A stretch of DNA of 64,000 nt from Hufsiella ginkgonis (GTDB taxonomy: Bacteria > Bacteroidota > Bacteroidia > Sphingobacteriales > Sphingobacteriaceae), in contig NZ_WVHS01000002.1 in NCBI RefSeq assembly GCF_009834915.1, positions 372,001-436,000 of the forward strand, written 5' to 3'. Under the pieces are notes generated by a model. That model was not told the DNA's origin, ran no database searches, and was given only the letters and a program-made list of their open reading frames with translations. The first letter of the stretch is position 1. Each line of letters begins with the position of its first letter. The position numbers and the translations under genes were made by a program. This document shows positions 27,648 through 35,204 of this stretch, piece after piece.

Positions 27648-28412
27648 TCAAGCTCCTTTACCCAGGCTCTGCATGAGCTGTTCGTACAGGTCGTCGCCGA
27701 CATCCTTTTTAGGTTTCAGCTTTTTGATAGTGGGTCGTTTTCCTTTTGCTTTTGCCTTGATGATCTTCAAAAGTTCGGCGTGGTAGGTATCTTTGAACTT
27801 GTTGATATCGAACCTGGAAGAATATTGATTGATCAGCGCAAGCCCCATATCCAGTTCTTTTTTACCGATCGTGGTCAAATCGGGAGTAGAGATCTCCTCC
27901 ACGGGGCGGATCTCCTCCGCGAAGCGGATCTTGGTCACCACGATCACATTTTCTACCGGGTGGATGATACAAAGGTTCTCGGTGCTGCGCAGCACAAAAC
28001 GCGCAAGTCCCGCTTTTTTTGATTTTTGGAGCGCTTTAAGCAGTAGGGCGTAGGCTTTACGGCCTTGCGTTTCGGGTTCAGAATAATAGGAAGTTTCGTA
28101 ATAGATCGGGTTCACTTCGTCAAGCTCCACGAAATTTTCAAGCTCTATGATCTTGGTTTTCTCAGGACTGGCATCTTCAAAATCCTGCTCCTCCAATATT
28201 ACATACGCTTCGCCTACGGCATACCCTTTTACGATTTTTTCGTAAGGAACTTCCTTCCGGGTTTTTTCATTGATGCGCTGGTACCGGATCCGCTCGTGAT
28301 CGCGGCTGTCGAGCATATCCAGCCCGAGAGAACTTTCCTGTACGGCAGAATATAGCTTAATGGGAATGTTAACCAAACCAAACCCGATCGAACCTTTCCA
28401 GATTGCTCTCAT
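27648..28412 (-). CDS. ku: Ku protein of bacterial non-homologous end joining
   Basis: A 254-residue single Ku core domain with the standard beginning MRAIWKGSIGFGLVNIPIKLYSA, then RYQRINEKTRKEVPYEKIVKGY, VELDEVNPIYYETSYYSEPE, ARFVLRSTENLCIIHP and the lysine-rich C-terminal tail (IIKAKAKGKRPTIKKLKPKKD). Bacterial Ku forms a homodimer that encircles DNA ends and recruits LigD. No ligase D is in the window, so the pair must be split in this genome. It lies 11 bp downstream of a DUF2383 gene on the same strand, suggesting a two-gene operon linked to stress survival. Confidence 0.96.
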   Translation of the reverse strand: MRAIWKGSIGFGLVNIPIKLYSAVQESSLGLDMLDSRDHERIRYQRINEKTRKEVPYEKIVKGYAVGEAYVILEEQDFEDASPEKTKIIELENFVELDEVNPIYYETSYYSEPETQGRKAYALLLKALQKSKKAGLARFVLRSTENLCIIHPVENVIVVTKIRFAEEIRPVEEISTPDLTTIGKKELDMGLALINQYSSRFDINKFKDTYHAELLKIIKAKAKGKRPTIKKLKPKKDVGDDLYEQLMQSLGKGA

Positions 28413-28423
28413 AATAAGATAAT

Positions 28424-28897
28424 TTATATACCAGGACTGGTCTTAAAAAGACCAAAATATAACTTGTCGATTTCCAGGAAGGCCTGGTGGATATCGATGC
28501 GCTGATTCATTAGTATAGGTTTCAGCGGCGTTTCAAGTATAGAACCCTGGAGGGCGTCATCGTAAGCGTCCAATGCGGCTAAATCGCCGTTTTTGCACGT
28601 TTCAAGGATCGCCTGGTCGTCGTTGTCTGTAAACGCCGTTTTAATATTCATCCAACTGCGGTGTATGGCGCCCAACGCACCGCCGCCGATATTATCGGGA
28701 TCACCGCCATATGTCGTTACAAAAGGCCTCAGCTGGTCGGCAAGCTCTTCACGCTGCGCGGCGAATCTCATGAAAATGGTCCGTAGATCCGGGTTCTCCG
28801 TTTGCTGTGCGGCATTTCGGTAACCGATCTTACCATCGTTCAATAATGATAACAGTTGCTCCAACTTCTGACCGTGGTTTTCAGTATAAGTTTCCAT
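28424..28897 (-). CDS. PA2169-type four-helix bundle protein (DUF2383)
   Basis: A 157-residue all-helical protein with the family pattern LNDGKIGYRNAAQQTENPDLRTIFMRFAAQREELADQL, a middle WMNIKTAFT segment, and CKNGDLAALDAYDDALQ near the C-terminus. The family has a ferritin-like fold, but its function has not been established. Homologues are often induced by stress and found with desiccation or oxidative-stress genes. Here it is the first gene of a likely operon with Ku, which fits a general DNA-protection or stationary-phase role (inference). Confidence 0.88.
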   Translation of the reverse strand: METYTENHGQKLEQLLSLLNDGKIGYRNAAQQTENPDLRTIFMRFAAQREELADQLRPFVTTYGGDPDNIGGGALGAIHRSWMNIKTAFTDNDDQAILETCKNGDLAALDAYDDALQGSILETPLKPILMNQRIDIHQAFLEIDKLYFGLFKTSPGI

Positions 28898-29119
28898 ACG
28901 CTTTTTGAGATGAGGTTTATGCGTTGATAACAGCAGCCCGGACGAATAGTTTTCGACCCGGGAAAGCAGGATGGAAGCGAAAATTTCTATTTAACATAAT
29001 ATTAATTATACAATAAAATAGCCATGATGATTTTTTATGCAAAAACTTTGTTTCGTATGCTAAACTTGTGATCCTTCAACGTTATTTTGCAGCCGTTATA
29101 CCATTCATTAATATCCTCT

Positions 29120-29581
29120 ATGAACCACATTCAATACCAAGCAAACGATGTCGTGGTATCATCCGATAAGTCGTTACTTCAATTCGGGGTGATCCATCGA
29201 TACTTGTCTGAAGAAGCGTACTGGAGCAAAAAGATCCCCGGGCATACCGTACGGACTGCCATTGAAAATTCCTTCTGCATCGGTATTTATGTGGCAGGAA
29301 ACCAGGTCGGATTTTGCCGTATCATCTCAGATTACGCGACTTTTGGCTACCTGGCAGATGTATTCGTGCTCGACGGGCACCGCGGGAAAGGATTGTCGAA
29401 ATTAATGATGAAGCTGATCATGGAGTTGCCCTGGATCCGTGAACTGCGCCGGTTCACCCTGGCGACGGTTGATGCACATGGCTTATATGGACAGTTCGGC
29501 TTTGTTTCGCCGAAATTCCCGGATCGGCTGATGGAGATCACCAAACCAAAAATGTACGAATCTTTGCAGTCGAACTCCTGA
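29120..29581 (+). CDS. GNAT family acetyltransferase
   Basis: A 153-residue protein starting at MNHIQYQAND (29120); the open frame from 29087 is not needed. The N-acetyltransferase fold is indicated by SFCIGIYVAGNQVGFCRIISDYATFGYLADVFVLDGHRGKGLSKLMMKLI, which contains the acetyl-CoA-binding R-G-x-G-L-S loop, and the C-terminal LATVDAHGLYGQFGF, the usual Y...GF ending. The acceptor is unknown. It stands alone between divergent and convergent neighbours. Confidence 0.85.
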   Translation: MNHIQYQANDVVVSSDKSLLQFGVIHRYLSEEAYWSKKIPGHTVRTAIENSFCIGIYVAGNQVGFCRIISDYATFGYLADVFVLDGHRGKGLSKLMMKLIMELPWIRELRRFTLATVDAHGLYGQFGFVSPKFPDRLMEITKPKMYESLQSNS

Positions 29582-29588
29582 ACACCCG

Positions 29589-30938
29589 TTAACGCGCTAT
29601 CCACGCCGCGGGATTTTGCGGTGTCATTCCCTTGCGAACTTCGAAATGAAGCTGTGTACTGCCATCGAACGGGTCCGTTAAGATGGTGCCGACCGACTGT
29701 TTGGTGCTTACTTTTTGTCCCCGCGAAACGCTTACCGAACGCAGGTTAGAATATACCGTAAAATACTCGCCATGCCTGATCAGTACCGCATAAAAACCTC
29801 CCATGTTTTGTACGGTGCTCACTTCACCCTCAAATACCGCCCTGGCTTCAGCTCCGCTGGAAGTGCTGATGTCTATTCCATAGTTCTCGGTGATTACGTT
29901 CACGCCGTCTTTGTTCTTGCCGAAACCACGGCTTATCCTTCCGGACGATACCGGGGATGGCAGCTGCCCCCGGTTACCGGCAAATTCTGCGGATAACTTG
30001 GCAGCGCCCGGGTTACTGATCAGCACATCCGATCCTTTCGATACTACAGCCGGTTTTGGCGCCACCGGTTTGGGTGCCGGCAGCGCCTCGGGGTTGGCTT
30101 TTCTTTTGGCGGCGGCTTCCGCAGCCTCCTTTGCGGCTTTTACTCTCGCAGCTTCCGCAGCACGCGCGATCTCCCGCTCCTCCCGCTCACGGGCGAGCTG
30201 TATCTCCCGGGCGATAGCGGCCTGCATGGCCTTATTTACTTTGATGGCCTCCTGCTGTTTGGCAGATAACTGCTGACGGAGCTTTTTCTCTTTCTCCGTA
30301 AGTTTTCCAAGCTCCTCGTTTTGCTTGTTTTTCTGTTTCCCCAGTGTTTGCTTCTCCTCTTCCTCGTCGACCAGCAGCGAGCTTTTCTCTTTCTTGTCGT
30401 TATCCAGTTCCTTGATCTTTACTTTCAGTTCCCCCTGCGTATGCTGGATCTCCCCGGCCTGCCTGATCCGGTATTCGCTGAACTGGCTCAGGTATTTGAG
30501 CCTTTTATAGGCTTGGTTGAAGTCTTTGGACGCAAAAACAAACATGATCTTGCTGTACGAGCTCCTGTTCCGGAAAGCAAACAGGATCATAGCGGCGTAC
30601 TGTTTCTTAAGCTTGTTCAGCTGCGTCTGCAGGTTTCTAACGGTTTGCGTATTGCCGCTGATCTGGTTATCGAGCAGCCGGATCTCCGAATTAATGGTAT
30701 TGATCTTATCCTCGCGGAGACGGATCTGTGCCGTTAGGGCATTGATCTGTTTAAGCGAAAGTTTTTTACTCCCGGCAGTCTGGTTCAGGCTTTTATTCAG
30801 CGCAGCGATCTCTTTGGTGATCTCAGTTTTACGCCTCTTAAGTTCCGCACTGCTTCGGGGCTCAGATTTCGGCTGCGCGGCTACCGTAGTAAAAAAAAGG
30901 CAAACGATAAGCGTAGATAGCAGTCGGTAGAGCTTCAT
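29589..30938 (-). CDS. EnvC-like murein hydrolase activator (degenerate M23/LytM domain)
   Basis: A 449-residue exported protein with signal peptide (MKLYRLLSTLIVCLFFTTVAA). Residues ~28-260 form a long coiled coil, followed by an Ala/Lys/Pro-rich linker and a C-terminal LytM domain (about 330-449). Zinc ligands are partly lost: the usual H-x-x-x-D is NYGIDI, and the usual Y-x-H-L is VYSNL, while LHFEVR retains a His. It is therefore probably an activator of amidases rather than a peptidase, like EnvC of E. coli. A TAnnTTTG box ends five bases before the ATG. It acts during cell separation, in the periplasm. Confidence 0.88.
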   Translation of the reverse strand: MKLYRLLSTLIVCLFFTTVAAQPKSEPRSSAELKRRKTEITKEIAALNKSLNQTAGSKKLSLKQINALTAQIRLREDKINTINSEIRLLDNQISGNTQTVRNLQTQLNKLKKQYAAMILFAFRNRSSYSKIMFVFASKDFNQAYKRLKYLSQFSEYRIRQAGEIQHTQGELKVKIKELDNDKKEKSSLLVDEEEEKQTLGKQKNKQNEELGKLTEKEKKLRQQLSAKQQEAIKVNKAMQAAIAREIQLAREREEREIARAAEAARVKAAKEAAEAAAKRKANPEALPAPKPVAPKPAVVSKGSDVLISNPGAAKLSAEFAGNRGQLPSPVSSGRISRGFGKNKDGVNVITENYGIDISTSSGAEARAVFEGEVSTVQNMGGFYAVLIRHGEYFTVYSNLRSVSVSRGQKVSTKQSVGTILTDPFDGSTQLHFEVRKGMTPQNPAAWIAR

Positions 30939-30943
30939 TGCCG

Positions 30944-30951
30944 CAAAGCTA
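30944..30951 (-). promoter_or_regulatory. -7 box (TAGCTTTG) abutting the EnvC-like gene start
   Basis: An exact TAnnTTTG match on the minus strand with five bases between box and ATG at 30938, implying a leaderless transcript. Confidence 0.55.
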
Positions 30952-30969
30952 AGAATTGAGCAGGAAAAA

Positions 30970-31953
30970 CTAAGCCTCTACCTGCTCTTTCTTATTTTTA
31001 AACGCTTCACGCGGCTTGAGGCCCAATAGTTCGAACATCTGCATATCCTCGCTGAAAGCGGGGTTCGGGGTGGTGAGCAGTTTATCTCCGGCGAAAATAG
31101 AATTCGCACCTGCCATGAAACAAAGCGCCTGGTCGGTCATGCTCATTTCGGTGCGCCCGGCAGATAACCGCACCACCGTTTTCGGCATAATGATCCGGGC
31201 CGTTGCAATCATCCGCACCATATCCCATACGGGCACCTTTGGCTGATCGGCCATTGGCGTTCCTTTTACCGGGACCAGTGCGTTGATGGGTACCGATTCC
31301 GGGTGCGCGGTCATATTCGCGAGCGTTTTAAGCATAGAGATCCGGTCTTCTACCGTCTCCCCCAGCCCGATAATCCCGCCGCTGCAAACCGAAATCCTGG
31401 CTTTTCGTACGTTTTCAATGGTCTGAAGACGATCATCGAACGTACGTGTGGTAATAATGCGTTTATAGTCTTCTTCAGAAGTATCCAGGTTATGGTTATA
31501 AGCGTACAGGCCCGCATCGGCCAGCCTTTCGGCCTGCGATTCGGTTAACATGCCAAGCGTGCAGCAAACTTCCATACCCATACCGTTTACGGCCTTTACC
31601 ATACCGAGCACCCTGTCGAAATCGCGGTTGTCGCGCACTTCCCGCCAGGCCGCGCCCATACAGAGACGGGACGCACCTTTATCCCTCGCGTTAGCGGCTG
31701 CCGCGGTCACCTGGTCCAGCGACATCAATGCGTGAACGGCTACATCGGTATGGTAACGCGCGGCCTGCGGACAATAAGCGCAGTCCTCCGGGCAGCCGCC
31801 GGTTTTGATCGAAAGGAGACTGCTGATCTGTACTTCTGCATAATCCTCATTTTCCCGGTGCACGGAAGCTGCCCGGTAGATCAGGTCCAGCAACGGACTG
31901 TGATATATTTCTTCGATCTCTTCTTTTGTCCAGTTATGTCTTATTTCGTTCAT
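30970..31953 (-). CDS. bioB: Biotin synthase
   Basis: A 327-residue radical-SAM enzyme started at [13 protein letters not shown] (31953), which matches the usual beginning; a longer frame adds seven residues. The [4Fe-4S] site reads [20 protein letters not shown] (CxxxCxxC), and the auxiliary-cluster residues lie in [17 protein letters not shown] and [11 protein letters not shown]. It inserts sulfur into dethiobiotin, the last step of biotin synthesis. Other bio genes are absent here. Two candidate small RNAs lie upstream on the same strand; the nearer one ends in a terminator 46 bp before this start codon, so it might act as a leader/attenuator instead of an independent RNA. Confidence 0.96.
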   Translation of the reverse strand: MNEIRHNWTKEEIEEIYHSPLLDLIYRAASVHRENEDYAEVQISSLLSIKTGGCPEDCAYCPQAARYHTDVAVHALMSLDQVTAAAANARDKGASRLCMGAAWREVRDNRDFDRVLGMVKAVNGMGMEVCCTLGMLTESQAERLADAGLYAYNHNLDTSEEDYKRIITTRTFDDRLQTIENVRKARISVCSGGIIGLGETVEDRISMLKTLANMTAHPESVPINALVPVKGTPMADQPKVPVWDMVRMIATARIIMPKTVVRLSAGRTEMSMTDQALCFMAGANSIFAGDKLLTTPNPAFSEDMQMFELLGLKPREAFKNKKEQVEA

Positions 31954-31998
31954 GATATTCTGTAGCGGTGCCAATATGAGGAAAAAAATCGTCGTTAC

Positions 31999-32068
31999 AA
32001 AAAAGGGCCGAATACAAGTATTCGACCCTACATCTACCTATGAAAAACATGCCCTTGGAAGGGCGTTA
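31999..32068 (-). ncRNA. Candidate small RNA, copy A
   Basis: A likely ~65-70 nt minus-strand transcript. It begins with a hairpin (GCCCT, loop UCCA, AGGGC; 32052-32065), continues with a linker that is identical over 23 nt to copy B (32029-32051), and ends with a terminator hairpin (32005-32028, arms GGGUCGAAUA/UAUUCGGCCC, CUUG loop) plus a run of six U (31999-32004). The U-G pair in the terminator becomes a C-A mismatch on the plus strand, which fixes the direction. A perfect -7 box lies at 32069-32076. No known family is recognised. It may also be an attenuator of bioB. Confidence 0.6.
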
Positions 32069-32076
32069 CAAATATA
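32069..32076 (-). promoter_or_regulatory. -7 box (TATATTTG) of small RNA copy A
   Basis: An exact TAnnTTTG match on the minus strand, placing the transcription start within the first bases of the 5' hairpin. Confidence 0.5.
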
Positions 32077-32301
32077 ACTATAAAATGACATTACCAACAA
32101 TAAACGGAAAAATTGTTTAAACTCGTAATTTCACCTTAAGATATTATTTATCAATTAGTTAATTCCAAATTAGGTCACCGGGCCGCCTGTTTGGAATGAA
32201 TATGGTACCTATGTACCGTTATTATAAAATAACTAAAACCGTTGCTACCTTTGTTTGTTCTTACCATACATCGATAAGGTACCAGTCTTACATTCACCTA
32301 C
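32077..32301. other. AT-rich spacer between the two small-RNA copies
   Basis: No reading frame is convincing here. There is a short hairpin GGTAC-CTAT-GTACC near 32207-32220 and a plus-strand TACCTTTG box at 32246-32253 with no obvious gene close downstream. No third copy of the 23-nt linker is present. Confidence 0.4.
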
Positions 32302-32378
32302 AAAAAAGGCCGATTGCTAACGCAAACCGGCCTTACATCTACCTATGAAAAACATGTCCTTTGGGAGGACATTTATTC
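32302..32378 (-). ncRNA. Candidate small RNA, copy B
   Basis: Second copy of the element. The 5' hairpin (AUGUCCU, loop CCCAA, AGGACAU; about 32354-32372) shows a compensatory change relative to copy A (C-G replaced by U-A in the same stem position), the linker 32334-32356 is identical over 23 nt, and the terminator hairpin (32308-32332, arms GGCCG/CGGCC with inner UUGC/GCAA and a GUUA loop) has a different sequence but the same place, followed by six U (32302-32307). Upstream, TAACCTTTG (about 32383-32391) is a near-consensus -7 box with one extra spacer base. It is divergent from the TauE-like gene at 32542. Confidence 0.58.
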
Positions 32379-32432
32379 TTAGACAAAGGTTATACCAAAC
32401 ACTTCCTTCTTCAAAATCCTCAATTTCCCAGG

Positions 32433-32455
32433 TTCACACTGTGGCAAAGTGTGAA
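32433..32455. other. Inverted repeat upstream of the TauE-like gene
   Basis: TTCACACT (32433-32440) and AGTGTGAA (32448-32455) form a perfect 8-bp stem around GTGGCAA. It could be an operator or an RNA hairpin; it lies about 65 bp upstream of the TauE promoter box. Confidence 0.4.
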
Positions 32456-32496
32456 AAATACGCACAACTATGGAAATATGGGAAAACAAATACACA

Positions 32497-32527
32497 TTGC
32501 AGGTGCGGGGCCAGAATCTTACTTTAG
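32497..32527 (+). promoter_or_regulatory. Promoter of the TauE/SafE-like gene
   Basis: TTG at 32497-32499 and TACTTTAG at 32520-32527 (seven of eight -7 positions) are separated by 20 bp, the expected Bacteroidetes spacing; the ATG follows 14 bp later. Confidence 0.5.
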
Positions 32528-32541
32528 CCGGCAATTAAACC

Positions 32542-33360
32542 ATGTCTGTTCTGATACTTGTAATACTGGGATTGGCGGTCGGCGCGTTTGGAACGCTGAT
32601 CGGCGCCGGCGGCGGATTTATCCTGGTGCCTGTTCTTTTAATCGCTTACCCAGAAAAAAAGCCGGAACTGATCACCAGCATCTCCTTAGCGGTGGTATGC
32701 CTCAACGCGGCATCCGGGTCCGTTGCCTATGCGTTTAAAAAACGGATAGATTATAAATCGGCCCTGATCTTCTGCATTACGACGCTGCCGGGTTCCATTA
32801 TCGGGTCTTACCTTACCGGGTATATCCCCCGCCACGTGTTTAACCTGGTTTTCGGCCTCATGTTGGTCATGATATCTGCTATGCTGATTATCAAGCCTTT
32901 TCGCTCATCCGTTGCAGGCAATGACCTCGCTTCTAAATTTATATTCCCCACCATACGAAAAATGACCGACAAGTATGGTGAAAAATACACCTATCGGTAC
33001 GACATTATCACGGCCTGTATCCTCAGTTTTTTTGTAGGTATCGCATCCAGCCTGCTGGGAATCGGCGGTGGCATTATCCATGTGCCCGCTATGGTAAACC
33101 TGCTCAATTTCCCCGTACACATCGCTACGGCAACTTCGCACTTCGTACTCGCACTGATGGGCTTTTCCGGGTCTGCCGTCCACTGGCTAAAAGGCGACCT
33201 CCAGGAAGGCCTCCACCAGGTGATCTGGCTTGGCGTGGGCGTAATTGGCGGAGCGCAGGTCGGGGCCGCCCTTTCTAACAAAGTAAAGGAGGCCATCATT
33301 ATCCGCAGCCTTGCCGTAGCGCTCGGAATCGTCGCCATCCGGATCCTCTGGATGGTATAA
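32542..33360 (+). CDS. TauE/SafE-family anion transporter
   Basis: A 272-residue membrane protein with about eight hydrophobic helices in two related halves, each starting with a glycine-rich motif: GLAVGAFGTLIGAGGGFILVP near residue 10 and VGIASSLLGIGGGIIHVPAM near 165. That duplicated pattern defines the TauE/SafE (sulfite exporter-like) family, which moves sulfonates, sulfite or other organic anions across the inner membrane. The substrate cannot be told from sequence. The central cytoplasmic loop holds charged residues (TIRKMTDKYGEKYTYRYD). It is monocistronic. Confidence 0.9.
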   Translation: MSVLILVILGLAVGAFGTLIGAGGGFILVPVLLIAYPEKKPELITSISLAVVCLNAASGSVAYAFKKRIDYKSALIFCITTLPGSIIGSYLTGYIPRHVFNLVFGLMLVMISAMLIIKPFRSSVAGNDLASKFIFPTIRKMTDKYGEKYTYRYDIITACILSFFVGIASSLLGIGGGIIHVPAMVNLLNFPVHIATATSHFVLALMGFSGSAVHWLKGDLQEGLHQVIWLGVGVIGGAQVGAALSNKVKEAIIIRSLAVALGIVAIRILWMV

Positions 33361-33444
33361 TCATTTTTTCACGGATACCAGTACGATGCAGACACCACAG
33401 CTACAACGGTTCGGTATCCTATGCGTTGTGATCACGTACTATAC

Positions 33445-35103
33445 TTATTTCCCGGACGGCCCGCTGCTAAAAATATCGCCTGAATTCCAGGTCGGCTTCG
33501 CCCGGTCCTGCGCCACGAGGTAGCCGATCAGGAAGTTTAGCTGTGCATAGGTCTTGCCGGCTTCAAAATCGAAGAGGCCATTGATATCGTCCTGTGGCTT
33601 ATGATAGTATTTAGCTCTCCAGGGAGCCACCAGGTCGTTCAGGTTGTTTTTCCCGTCGGCGGTTTTACTGCCATATTTAACGTGCAGCGCCGGGATACCA
33701 GCTACCACGAAACTGTACTGGTCGCTCCTGGTAAAGCGCGCCTGCTTTGGCTCCGGGTCTGGTTCTACCGTGATGCCGAAATATCCTGCCGCCTGGTCTA
33801 CTTTAGCGGCCAGCGACGAGTGTTCGGCGCCGAGCGCCGTAATGGATAACAGCGGCGCAATGACCGTAGGCATATCCGTATTTACGTCGGCTACCATGCT
33901 TTTTACCGGTACCGTGGGGTGCTGTGCAAAGTACCCCGAGCCCAGGTCGCCCATTTCCTCGCCGGTAACCAGCACCACGAGGACGGAACGCTTCGGCTTT
34001 GCCTTGATGTTACTATAAATTTTTGCAATACCTAACAAGCTGGCAACACCCGAAGCATTATCATGCGCACCATTAAAGATAGAATCGCCGAGCACAGGGT
34101 TGCCTATGCCGAGATGATCGAGGTGCGCGCTGTGCACCACGTATTGTTTTTTTAGCTTCCTGTCGGATCCGGTGATCTTACCGACCACGTTATAGCTTAC
34201 CATGTCCTGGTAAACCGACTTGTAAGAAAGTGAGATCTGCGCCGGGACCGCGAACGATTGCGGGTTACCTGCCTTCAGCTGATCGATCGTTGCCGGGATG
34301 CTTTTCCCGGCTTTCTGAAAAAGAGATTTTACCAATGCATACCGCATGGTACCATACACTTTAAGCCCCGGGTCGTAGCTCCTGGAAACAGCAACACGAC
34401 CTTTCTCATCCATGATGCTGTTTACGCCGCGCGGGGCGCCGCCGCTACCGTTACCGCCGCCGCCAAATACGCGTGCCGTGGAATCCACCGACGCGACGAT
34501 CACCCCCACGGCACCATGCTCGGCGGCTTTGCGAAGTATGGTGCTGCCATTCATTACATGGGCGGATACCGATGACGCAAACTTTTCGGGCGCGCCACGA
34601 ACCACGATGACGACTTTCCCTTTTACGTTCAGATTGGCATAATCGTCATAACCCAATCCGGGCTCACTGATGCCATATCCGGCGAAAACCAGCGCCCCTT
34701 GTACACTCACCTCGGGAACTACCGGGTTAGGGCTGATGGTGAGGTCGTTCTGGGTCGCAGCAACGGCCGCCTGCCCGTCTTTGATCGTAAAAACCGGCTC
34801 TTTGACAAAAGCCTTGCGGAACCTGACCGTTTGAAGCCAGGAGCCATGCTCGCCTGCCGGCCGTACACCTAGTTGCTTCAGGTGGTCGACCACATAGTCT
34901 ACGGCCATTTGGAAGCCTTCCGTTCCGGGAGCTCTTCCTTTTAGTTTATCGTCGGCCAGGTAGGCGATATCCGCTTTTATTTCGCTGGCCTTTACTGTCT
35001 CCAGCGCCTGTTTTATTTCTTCGGATAAAGTAACCGTTTGAGCAAACCCGTTCACAAATAATAACGGGCATAATAATGTCAGTAAAAATAGCTTATGCTT
35101 CAT
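33445..35103 (-). CDS. Exported M28-family zinc peptidase with PA domain
   Basis: A 552-residue protein started at MKHKLFLLTLLCPLLFVNGFAQ (35103), a clear signal peptide; a longer frame adds 20 residues. A protease-associated domain lies about residues 130-270, interrupted by a glycine-rich loop (VFGGGGNGSGG). The M28 catalytic core follows with HSAHLDHLG (His, Asp), FNGAHDNASGVASLL (bridging Asp), VTGEEMGDLGSGYF (Glu-Glu) and VADVNTDMP, with a final ligand His probably in LHVKYG. It is probably an aminopeptidase or carboxypeptidase in the periplasm. A -7-like box (TATCTTCG, minus strand, 35111-35118) lies directly upstream. Confidence 0.9.
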   Translation of the reverse strand: MKHKLFLLTLLCPLLFVNGFAQTVTLSEEIKQALETVKASEIKADIAYLADDKLKGRAPGTEGFQMAVDYVVDHLKQLGVRPAGEHGSWLQTVRFRKAFVKEPVFTIKDGQAAVAATQNDLTISPNPVVPEVSVQGALVFAGYGISEPGLGYDDYANLNVKGKVVIVVRGAPEKFASSVSAHVMNGSTILRKAAEHGAVGVIVASVDSTARVFGGGGNGSGGAPRGVNSIMDEKGRVAVSRSYDPGLKVYGTMRYALVKSLFQKAGKSIPATIDQLKAGNPQSFAVPAQISLSYKSVYQDMVSYNVVGKITGSDRKLKKQYVVHSAHLDHLGIGNPVLGDSIFNGAHDNASGVASLLGIAKIYSNIKAKPKRSVLVVLVTGEEMGDLGSGYFAQHPTVPVKSMVADVNTDMPTVIAPLLSITALGAEHSSLAAKVDQAAGYFGITVEPDPEPKQARFTRSDQYSFVVAGIPALHVKYGSKTADGKNNLNDLVAPWRAKYYHKPQDDINGLFDFEAGKTYAQLNFLIGYLVAQDRAKPTWNSGDIFSSGPSGK

Positions 35104-35204
35104 GGTAGCCCGAAGATAGCTGAATAGTCGGTGGGACATACCTCCTAATGCGATTTGTAACAAAGAATAAACAAAGCAACGTTAACGGATTACGAACAAA
35201 GCGC

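Noticed and set aside
32246-32253. Plus-strand TACCTTTG box as promoter of the TauE gene
   Set aside because: It is about 290 bp upstream, and a better-placed promoter with -33 element exists at 32497-32527.
31999-32378. The repeated element as a plus-strand terminator or short peptide gene
   Set aside because: On the plus strand the hairpins are followed by no T-run and one pair becomes C-A; the ATGAAAAAC frames stop quickly and differ between copies.
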